From Notolepis coatsorum (taxonomy: Eukaryota; Chordata; Actinopteri; Aulopiformes; Paralepididae): a DNA stretch of 64,000 nucleotides. The stretch spans positions 113,819,474 through 113,883,473 of the forward strand of contig OZ020594.1 in NCBI GenBank assembly GCA_963971535.1, given 5' to 3'. Each line of letters opens with the position of its first letter. Position 1 is the stretch's first letter. The translations under genes and the position numbers were made by a program. Positions 45,461-55,545 of this stretch are shown piece by piece. Below the pieces are notes generated by a model. The model saw only the letters and a program-made list of their open reading frames with translations. It did no database searches and had not been told where the DNA came from.

Positions 45461-47009
45461 TGTACGTTAACTTTTTTTGCACATAGCACTGGTGCTACAG
45501 AGGTTGATAGTTTTGTAGCACAGGCCAAAATCTTGTAGCACAAGTATAAAACGTGTTATATTTGTAACAGTCACAAATGTGCCTATTGTATTTGTGTTAT
45601 TTAGTTGCAGTGCCATGTTTGGCTGTCATTTAGTATATCGCCATGTGTTATTATTACTATAATAGTAATACTCTCATATGCTATTTTCAATTAATATCAT
45701 AAACAACATAAGGAATATTAGCATAATTTTGAGTGGACTGAAGGAATGAGTCAGCGTTAATAGTTTTAAATGCAAATAATTTATTGAAACATAGAAGTGG
45801 GGTCGGTTGGGACACACACACACAATGGGGGACCCTGATGTAAACAAGACAAACATCTTTCTCTGGTCTGCATCCCCTTAACAATTGTGTGTATTGAGCC
45901 GTACTGTACTGTACCCATTCTGCAATCTGTTAAATAAAGTTTACATTCATTCATTCACACACACTGTTTCAACTCACCACCCCCGCATCATATTGTAGTC
46001 TAGTCTGTCTTCAAACTTCCACTCCTCTCGAAATTTTTTATATTTGAATATCAACATTATCTGTCCATCCTCAGTTTACTATAATATACTCCTGTCCTGA
46101 GTCCTGACTAGTGACTTCATCGTCTTTCCAAACGCACGCACGCACACACACACAGGGAAGGGGAGAGAGTGCCCCCCCATTTCCCTTTCCACACTGTCTG
46201 CTGGCTCTGCCTCTGATCAGGATTAGCTTGTTAGCTTGCTAACGTTGTAGTGATTGTAATGGTACATAAACGTTAATTTCGGGCGATGTGCGCATAAAGG
46301 AATGGCGACGGTGCAAAGCATGTAGATGCATTTGACCCGTTGCGAGAAAAAAAAAACACCACGGACTTATTTCGGGACGTGTAGGCGCACTGCTGTGTTA
46401 CGCAGCAGTGCGCACCAACACGCTGCTCTGCTTGCAAGCACGGATAGGGCGGATATGACTCGTCGAGTTGTCACGGAGTTTTTTCAAAATAAGAGTATCA
46501 TATGCACCTGAATGTTGCTAGCTGTCGAGCCTAGTTATTATAGCTGGAGCTGCGCGTGGGCAGAAATGAGACCCGCTACAGGATTTTCAAAATAAGAGTA
46601 TCTATATGAACCGAATCCCTATCGCACCAGCAGGCATGCGTTGTTCATGGGACGGGGTAGCACGGTGTGCAACCTCACTCGCTATTTGCATATCAATAGC
46701 TCCGGTCGTCAGGTGTGTTAAATACTTTCTCGGACACATTCACACCTAACCTTGTTGTGAAGACGTGTTACATTCCATTCGTAGAGGCAATTAGGCACTG
46801 TCTTTAGTCTGTGCCCAAGCGAGGGGACATTAAATGCGCATTCGCGGGAGCGCGCGCACGCGCCGGGAGCGCGCGTGCACGTGGTGCGTGTCACCCCAGA
46901 TGATTTCAATAACGCACCACTGCGCACCAGTGCTAGTGAAGTAAATCCATTCATCGCACAGACCGCTGTTGCTGTAGCACGTGCGATATATATGTCGCAC
47001 TGTACAGGC
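45461..47009. mobile_element. hAT-like chimeric insertion in the GGCCTGTA array
   Basis: The left tip CAGGGCTGTACGTTAAC follows the array at once; array units reappear at 47010. Near the right end GCTGTAGCACGTGCGA echoes (inverted) the GTGCTACAG near the left end. Inside are a LINE 3' tail (45823-45957) and, in reverse orientation, parts of the 9797-10731 hAT family (about 46250-46500, TTTTCAAAATAAGAGTATC twice). No exact TSD was found, so the boundaries at the right are approximate. Confidence 0.55.
45823..45957 (+). repeat. LINE 3' tail
   Basis: AATGGGGGACCCTGATGTAA to a (CATT)n tail; the best-preserved copy of this 3' UTR in the window. Confidence 0.75.
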
Positions 47010-47034
47010 CTGTAAGATGGCCTGTAAGATGGGG
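47010..47034. repeat. Remnant of the GGCCTGTA array
   Basis: Two units (GGCCTGTAAGAT twice) lie beyond the insertion and show that it landed inside the array or near its end. Confidence 0.8.
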
Positions 47035-47171
47035 TGATCTCCACCAAGATCTCCACCACAATGTGCACCACCACACGTCCTGCATGTAGGAATATAAAGG
47101 AACATTTAGCAGCAGCAAGACCTGATAAAACACACAAACACACTGTCACCAGCTTTTCTGCTCGATTGTTT

Positions 47172-47852
47172 TTATTTTTGGACAGCCAACCACTCTGATA
47201 TACCCTGATATTTCCCTCTGGAAAACATACCAGGCCAATTACTCACTTGAGCAGCTTCACTTTCAGGGCTTGTACCTTTGAAAGACTGCTTGTGTCCAGT
47301 TCCATCAGAACTACTGTAGCTTAAATTAAGCACATACAGTAGATCAGTCCAAACAGCATCACACATCCGAGGGTGACACTTTGTAGGTTTTGCAGAACTT
47401 CCACACCTTCAAGTACAACACCAACGAAAGGCCCGTCTCCAGGACCGGCACCCTGCAGCCGAGCAGCGCAGAGGCCCATCGTTGTGCTGCGATCCTGACT
47501 CAGCCTCTCTGGATTCAACCATGAGCTGTGTGTCAGTGACCTTGACCTTTGACCACCAAAGAGTGAGCAAAGAAAGAAGTGAAACAGATATTAATCTAAA
47601 AAAGGCTAAAACTGAAGAAAATGTACTAATGTGGGACCAGGTTGTATGTAGAAACCTTTTGAAGTAAATAAAAGTAAAATAAAACGTTCTTATCAATATC
47701 CAGTAGTTCATCCGCTTTATCTCATGGGACCCTGCTGATGGCTTCAGCCGGACTGACTGCTTCAGATCCTCAGCTGCCTTTTGACAGAGAAAAGCAATCA
47801 TTACCCCCCATTGTATCCATTCATGGACAGCAAAGCTAAAGAGTAAAGACAC
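47172..47852 (-). pseudogene. Host-like fragment with a CVMLFGLIY motif
   Basis: On the minus strand one frame reads DGPFVGVVLEGVEVLQNLQS then VTLGCVMLFGLIY. In a shifted frame it continues with VLNLSYS and a C-terminal tail. I recall this motif order (VEVL.NL..V..A..MLFGLIYALNLSYP) from the C-terminal part of a large fish multicopy family annotated as SAM-domain-3-like/uncharacterised proteins. That is memory, not a search. An upstream part (47690-47850) encodes AAEDLKQSVRL and GSHEIKRMNYW and may be another exon. The frame change within LIY/LNLSY suggests a pseudogene or an assembly error. Confidence 0.4.
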
Positions 47853-47988
47853 TAAGGGGCTTTGAAGGAGGATGAAGAGGTGCGTGGCATTGTCCTTGTC
47901 AACTACATTGTTGATGAAATGTGAGGATTAAAGCGTTTACCCTGACTTGCACAAACCAAACGTTGTGAAAAAGTCATCCTATGCTCCT

Positions 47989-48900
47989 GGGCCCCGTTCC
48001 CCGTACGTTGCTAACTTAGTTAGCCTGATAATCTTCAGGATAACTTGACATAAGTCAGGCTTTTCGGTTCCACGAAGCAAGTTTGGCTAAATCTCTATGG
48101 CAACAGATCGAAAAGTTTGAACCTGCTCCAGCGCAGGCTTATATAAATTAGCTGGATAAACTGGCCACTCCCTCGCAAAAAAATGGCAGCTCCCTTCCTC
48201 AGCGATCCCATTGACGAAGGAGCAATCATAGTCCGATTAGCGTTTCATAGGGAGAGAGTGCTTAGAGATCGCCAAGATCCGTTAGCTCATACTAATGAGT
48301 TCCTGTACGAGCGCTATAGATTCGGCCGACAAGGAATCATTTACCTCCAAGACCTTCTCGGGCCATACCTTGTTCATCAAACACGCCGCAGCAGAGCGTT
48401 GAGTGTCTCCCAGACTGTCTGCATCGCCTTGTGCTTCTTTGCCGGTGGTACCTTTCTGTACACCGTAGGCGATGCGGAGAACATCAGCCGAGCCGCTGCA
48501 TGCCGTGCCGTTCACAAAGTATATTTGGCCTTGAAGAAGCTCATGGATGTCTTCATTACATTCCCTGGCCGTGTCCAAGTAAAGAGTAGTCAAAGAGGGC
48601 TTCTATGGAATTGCAGGGAATTAAGTTATTCAATATTTCACCATTTAATGAAAATGCATTCCTATCACTATTCATTACGGAGCTTATTATTATTATTATG
48701 CAGAGTTTCCCAATGTCATGGGCGCAGTGGACTGTGTTGTGTAAACCTTGTACCTTACAGGACAGACTGCACGCAGATCCAACTCAAATCACCCTCTGGC
48801 CCAAACCAGGGTGCTTTTGTGAATGGAAAAGGCTTTCACAGCATTAATGTGCAGGTAGCCTATATGCACCGAGAAGACATGATATTAATGTGCAGGTAGC
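47989..48900 (+). mobile_element. PIF/Harbinger element, 5' part, running into the satellite
   Basis: The tip GGGCCCCGTTCCCCGTAC is followed by a 190-bp UTR shared with 40111-41634, then a HARBI1-like frame at 48183. The right part of the element is not in the window: from 48843 its coding sequence is replaced by the 41-bp array. Confidence 0.82.
48183..48899 (+). pseudogene. HARBI1-like Harbinger transposase, decayed
   Basis: The N-terminal half is well preserved: RERVLRDRQDPL, FLYERYRFGRQGIIYLQDLL, RSRALSVSQTVCIALCFFAG, then GDAENISRAAACRAVHKV, a helix-turn-helix-type region typical of PIF/HARBI1 nucleases. After VQVKSSQRG the frame leaves the family. The expected next segment (EGFYGIAG then FPNVMGAVDC) is readable in other frames around an intron-like insert (about 48625-48708, ending TTATTATGCAG). 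A ~40-bp duplication follows the GAVDC codons. It returns to frame at IQLKSPSGPNQGAFVNGKGF and HSINVQ, the conserved segment carrying a catalytic-site neighbourhood. From there it is lost in satellite units. The DDE core is incomplete, so it is non-functional. Confidence 0.85.
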
Positions 48901-51900
48901 CTATATGCACCGAGAAGACATGATATTAATGTGCAGGTAGCCTATATGCACCGAGAAGACATGATATTAATGTGCAGGTAGCCTATATGCACAGAGAAGA
49001 CATGATATTAATGTGCAGGTAGCCTATATGCACCGAGAAGACATGATATTAATGTGCAGGTCGGCCTATATGCACAGAGAAGACATGATATTAATGTGCA
49101 GGTAGCCTATATGCACCGAGAAGACATGATATTAATGTGCAGGTAGCCTATATGCACCGAGAAGACATGATATTAATGTGCAGGTAGCCAATATGCACCG
49201 AGAAGACATGATATTAATGTGCAGGTAGCCTATATGCACAGAGAAGACATGATATTAATGTGCAGGTAGCCTATATGCACCGAGAAGACATGATATTAAT
49301 GTGCAGGTAGCCTATATGCACCGAGAAGACATGATATTAATGTGCAGGTCGGCCTATATGCACAGAGAAGACATGATATTAATGTGCAGGTAGCCTATAT
49401 GCACCGAGAAGACATGATATTAATGTGCAGGTAGCCTATATGCACAGAGAAGACATGATATGAATGTGCAGGTAGCCTATATGCACCGAGAAGACATGAT
49501 ATTAATGTGCAGGTAGCCTATATGTACCGAGAAGACATGATATTAATGTGCAGGTAGCCTATATGCACCGAGAAGACATGATATTAATGTGCAGGTAGCC
49601 TATATGCACCGAGAAGACATGATATTAATGTGCAGGTAGCCTATATGCACAGAGAAGACATGATATTAATGTGCAGGTAGCCTATATGCACCGAGAAGAC
49701 ATGATATTAATGTGCAGGTAGCCTATATGCACAGAGAAGACATGATATTAATGTGCAGGTCGGCCTATATGCACCGAGAAGACATGATATTAATGTGCAG
49801 GTAGCCTATATGCACCGAGAAGACATGATATTAATGTGCAGGTAGCCTATATGAACCGAGAAGACATGATATTAATGTGCAGGTAGCCTATATGCACCGA
49901 GAAGACATGATATTAATGTGCAGGTAGCCTATATGCACCGAGAAGACATGATATTAATGTGCAGGTAGCCTATATGCACAGAGAAGACATGATATTAATG
50001 TGCAGGTCGGCCTATATGCACCGAGAAGACATGATATTAATGTGCAGGTCGGCCTATATGCACCGAGAAGACATGATATTAATGTGCAGGTCGGCCTATA
50101 TGCACCGAGAAGACATGATATTAATGTGCAGGTAGCCTATATGAACCGAGAAGACATGATATTAATGTGCAGGTAGCCTATATGCACAGAGAAGACATGA
50201 TATTAATGTGCAGGTAGCCTATATGCACCGAGAAGACATGATATTAATGTGCAGGTAGCCTATATGCACCGAGAAGACATGATATTAATGTGCAGGTAGC
50301 CTATATGCACGAGAAGACATGATATTAATGTGCAGGTCGGCCTATATGCACCGAGAAGACATGATATTAATGTGCAGGTCGGCCTATATGCACAGAGAAG
50401 ACATGATATTAATGTGCAGGTAGCCTATATGCACAGAGAAGACATGATATTAATGTGCAGGTCGGCCTATATGCACCGAGAAGACATGATATTAATGTGC
50501 AGGTAGCCTATATGCACAGAGAAGACATGATATTAATGTGCAGGTAGCCTATATGCACAGAGAAGACATGATATTAATGTGCAGGTAGCCTATATGCACC
50601 AAGAAGACATGATATTAATGTGCAGGTAGCCTATATGCACAGAGAAGACATGATATTAATGTGCAGGTAGCCTATATGCACAGAGAAGACATGATATTAA
50701 TGTGCAGGTAGCCTATATGCACAGAGAAGACATGATATTAATGTGCAGGTAGCCTATATGCACCGAGAAGACATGATATTAATGTGCAGGTAGCCTATAT
50801 GCACCGAGAAGACATGATATTAATGTGCAGGTAGCCTATATGCACAGAGAAGACATGATATTAATGTGCAGGTAGCCTATATGCACAGAGAAGACATGAT
50901 ATTAATGTGCAGGTAGCCTATATGCACCGAGAAGACATGATATTAATGTGCAGGTAGCCTATATGCACCGAGAAGACATGATATTAATGTGCAGGTAGCC
51001 TATATGCACCAAGAAGACATGATATTAATGTGCAGGTAGCCTATATGCACAGAGAAGACATGATATTAATGTGCAGGTCGGCCTATATGCACCGAGAAGA
51101 CATGATATTAATGTGCAGGTAGCCTATATGTACCGAGAAGACATGATATTAATGTGCAGGTAGCCTATATGCACCGAGAAGACATGATATTAATGTGCAG
51201 GTAGCCTATATGCACAGAGAAGACATGATATTAATGTGCAGGTCGGCCTATATGCACAGAGAAGACATGATATTAATGTGCAGGTAGCCTATATGCACCG
51301 AGAAGACATGATATTAATGTGCAGGTAGCCTATATGCACCGAGAAGACATGATATTAATGTGCAGGTAGCCTATATGCACAGAGAAGACATGATATTAAT
51401 GTGCAGGTAGCCTATATGCACCGAGAAGACATGATATTAATGTGCAGGTAGCCTATATGCACCGAGAAGACATGATATTAATGTGCAGGTAGCCTATATG
51501 CACCGAGAAGACATGATATTAATGTGCAGGTAGCCTATATGCACCGAGAAGACATGATATTAATGTGCAGGTAGCCTATATGCACCGAGAAGACATGATA
51601 TTAATGTGCAGGTAGCCTATATGCACCGAGAAGACATGATATTAATGTGCAGGTAGCCTATATGCACGAGAAGACATGATATTAATGTGCAGGTAGCCTA
51701 TATGCACCGAGAAGACATGATATTAATGTGCAGGTGGCCTATATGCACCGAGAAGACATGATATTAATGTGCAGGTAGCCTATATGCACCGAGAAGACAT
51801 GATATTAATGTGCAGGTCGGCCTATATGCACCGAGAAGACATGATATTAATGTGCAGGTAGCCTATATGCACCGAGAAGACATGATATTAATGTGCAGGT

Positions 51901-54039
51901 CGGCCTATATGAACCGAGAAGACATGATATTAATGTGCAGGTAGCCTATATGCACCGAGAAGACATGATATTAATGTGCAGGTAGCCTATATGCACTGAG
52001 AAGACATGATATTAATGTGCAGGTCGGCCTATATGCACCGAGAAGACATGATATTAATGTGCAGGTAGCCTATATGCACCGAGAAGACATGATATTAATG
52101 TGCAGGTAGCCTATATGCACAGAGAAGACATGATATTAATGTGCAGGTCGGCCTATATGCACAGAGAAGACATGATATTAATGTGCAGGTAGCCTATATG
52201 CACGAGAAGACATGATATTAATGTGCAGGTAGCCTATATGCACGAGAAGACATGATATTAATGTGCAGGTAGCCTATATGCACGAGAAGACATGATATTA
52301 ATGTGCAGGTAGCCTATATGCACCGAGAAGACATGATATTAATGTGCAGGTAGCCTATATGCACAGAGAAGACATGATATTAATGTGCAGGTAGCCTATA
52401 TGTACCGAGAAGACATGATATTAATGTGCAGGTAGCCTATATGCACCGAGAAGACATGATATTAATGTGCAGGTAGCCTATATGCACCGAGAAGACATGA
52501 TATTAATGTGCAGGTAGCCTATATGCACAGAGAAGACATGATATTAATGTGCAGGTCGGCCTATATGCACCGAGAAGACATGATATTAATGTGCAGGTCG
52601 GCCTATATGCACCGAGAAGACATGATATTAATGTGCAGGTCGGCCTATATGCACCGAGAAGACATGATATTAATGTGCAGGTAGCCTATATGAACCGAGA
52701 AGACATGATATTAATGTGCAGGTAGCCTATATGCACAGAGAAGACATGATATTAATGTGCAGGTAGCCTATATGCACCGAGAAGACATGATATTAATGTG
52801 CAGGTAGCCTATATGCACCGAGAAGACATGATATTAATGTGCAGGTAGCCTATATGCACCGAGAAGACATGATATTAATGTGCAGGTCGGCCTATATGCA
52901 CCGAGAAGACATGATATTAATGTGCAGGTCGGCCTATATGCACAGTGAAGACATGATATTAATGTGCAGGTAGCCTATATGCACAGAGAAGACATGATAT
53001 TAATGTGCAGGTCGGCCTATATGCACCGAGAAGACATGATATTAATGTGCAGGTAGCCTATATGCACAGAGAAGACATGATATTAATGTGCAGGTAGCCT
53101 ATATGCACAGAGAAGACATGATATTAATATGCAGGTAGCCTATATGCACAGAGAAGACATTATTAATGTGCAGGTAGCCTATATGCACAGAGAAGACATG
53201 ATATTAATGTGCAGGTAGCCTATATGCACCGAGAAGACATGATATTAATATGCAGGTAGCCTATATGCACCGAGAAGACATGATATTAATGTGCAGGTCG
53301 GCCTACATGCACTGAGCAGACATGATATTAATGTGCAGGTAGGCCTATATGCACCGAGAAGACATGATATTAATGTGCAGGTAGCCTATATGCACGAGAA
53401 GACATGCTATTAATGTGCAGGTAGCCTATATGTACCGAGAAGACATGATATTAATGTGCAGGTAGCCTATATGCACCGAGAAGACATGATATTAATGTGC
53501 AGGTAGCCTATATGCACCGAGAAGACATGATATTAATGTGCAGGTAGCCTATATGCACCGAGAAGACATGATATTAATGTGCAGGTAGCCTATATGCACC
53601 GAGAAGACATGATATTAATGTGCAGGTAGCCTATATGCACCGAGAAGACATGATATTAATGTGCAGGTAGCCTATATGCACCGAGAAGACATGATATTAA
53701 TGTGCAGGTAGCCTATATGCACCGAGAAGACATGATATTAATGTGCAGGTAGCCTATATGCACCGAGAAGACATGATATTAATGTGCAGGTAGCCTATAT
53801 GCACAGAGAAGACATGATATTAATGTGCAGGTAGCCTATATGCACAGAGAAGACATGATATTAATGTGCAGGTAGCCTATATGCACAGAGAGGACATGAT
53901 ATTAATATGCAGGTAGCCTATATGCACAGAGAAGACATGATATTAATGTGCAGGTAGCCTATATGCACAGAGAAGACATGATATTAATGTGCAGGTAGCC
54001 TATATGCACAGAGAAGACATGATATTAATATGCAGGTAG
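48843..54039 (+). repeat. 41-bp satellite derived from the Harbinger transposase
   Basis: About 126 units of 41 bp, each with ATTAATGTGCAGGTAGCC, TATATGCACCGAGAAGAC and ATGAT. The first unit is in frame with FHSINVQ of the transposase (ATTAATGTGCAG = INVQ). Recurrent variants: GGTCGGCC (42 bp), CACAGAG, CACGAG (40 bp), GTACCG, GAACCG. Variant order is repeated over long distances (see findings), indicating higher-order duplication. Confidence 0.95.
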
Positions 54040-55450
54040 TGTAACTGAGGGGTACAATTCCCTGACTGTATGGTTAGATATGATACTTACTACCACTACC
54101 TCTTGTACTTTAGACTCTGGCCACCCAGTACTAGGTATGAATATGTTGAACACTCCCACCTGATAAACGGATCCAACACAAATGTACCAAATCGAAAGTT
54201 TGAGTTTTAATACATAGCAAAAGGTATGTACAACGATCACTTAATTACATTTATGATTTGAAATAGTATGCACTTTTATGGCAAATGAGTATTCGTAGGT
54301 AGATCAATATCGAATGTCCAATCTCTGATTGCGCAGGAAGCAAATATACAACCTGGAATATTTAGGGAACAATAGCGATGATACTTGAATGATTATATAG
54401 CTGGATACACTAGGGGAAGGTTCCGACTGCTTGTAGGACAGCTGGAGGGGGGGGGGGGGGGGGGTTAGAGAGTCACTGGCTGGATCCCGTCTGGCCGAGG
54501 GTATCTTGGGAGAGTCCACAGTTGTGCGACACGGTGCCCAACGATCCTCGATCCACAGATGAATGCAGTTGGACCCTCTGTGGCCGGCGTCCTCCGGTCC
54601 ACGACGGAGAGACGTGAGGCGACCTCACTGTGCAGAGCGCCGTCTCACCTGTCGTCCTCTCCGGGGGGGGGTATTTCCAACACACCGCAGTGTTGGCCTT
54701 TATCCATAGAATAATCAAAGTACTCAAAGCATAATCCAAGCCGGGGAAGGCTAGCCGTCGTCGGTAGAATAATCCAATATACAGGTCCACTCGCTCTTTG
54801 GCCTGGAGCTCCTCGGGTGCAGCTTCACGTGGGGTCAACCACCCTGGATAAGCGTCCAGCTGATGCCCGAAACGATGGGGGTGCTGATTACTATAGAACT
54901 CTTACCGCACGAGGCACTATATATGAATAGACTATTATTAGCTTAATAGAATACGTCCAACTCGACGATATAGTGCCAAATAAGACTATTCAAATATTAA
55001 TATACACGATGTCTCAATGCCGATACTGGGCCGAATTGGCCTTACTGCCCACACGTGGTTCGCGGGGAGGCTTTTGCGTCTGTCACTCTGTTGGAGGGTA
55101 AGGAATTGGACTAAAAGAAAGTTCTACTTTAATAGCGCAGTATATATACGCACTATGAACAAATAGTACCATTAGTGGTGCGGTAGACATATTCCTACGC
55201 GGAACTAGGACTTGTCCATACATGTTGAGCGGTACGATTGAACTTGGTCTGAGGGGTATGGCGACCTGGCACCAAGGTCTCGTCCAATGGTAGAATGGAG
55301 ACTATTATGGGATGTTCAGTAGACTAGAAGGGATATTCAATGCATATTGTACAAGGAATATACAAGAGATATCAGGGAATATACAAATACAATTAAATAT
55401 ATATATATAAATAAATATATATATTCGGTTTAATCTGATCCTTCAGAACA
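54040..55450 (-). repeat. BEL/Pao 3' LTR
   Basis: In element sense it runs TGTTCTGAAGG...CTCAGTTACA. A long G homopolymer (plus strand, about 54448-54464) and an AT-rich tract near the left end of the sense strand stand out. It belongs to a different subfamily from the LTRs at 616 and 15124. Confidence 0.93.
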
Positions 55451-55462
55451 GCCGCTCCCTAA
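55451..55462 (-). other. Polypurine tract
   Basis: In element sense AGGGAGCGGC directly precedes the 3' LTR. It is the expected plus-strand primer; the copy at 1-1949 has AGGAGGCGGC at the same place. Confidence 0.7.
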
Positions 55463-55545
55463 TTGGTCCCAACCTAATTAGTTAAGCAGAGACAGATTAA
55501 CCGCACTGTCTACCACTCAAGGGTTCGCTGTAAGGGTCAGTCAAC

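Noticed and set aside
44298-45543. Two 390-aa repeat proteins on the minus strand
   Set aside because: They arise from the GGCCTGTA minisatellite lacking stops on that strand; start codons lie in unrelated flanks.
46718-47149. 143-codon minus-strand frame as a gene
   Set aside because: It crosses the end of a TE insertion and the GGCCTGTA remnant, with no recognised motif.
48183-48899. Intact HARBI1 host gene
   Set aside because: The frame leaves the family midway, the catalytic core is incomplete, Harbinger-type UTR and tip sequence precede it, and the 3' part is satellite.
48843-54039. CRISPR array
   Set aside because: Units are contiguous 41-mers without unique spacers, in a eukaryotic TE setting; this is a satellite.
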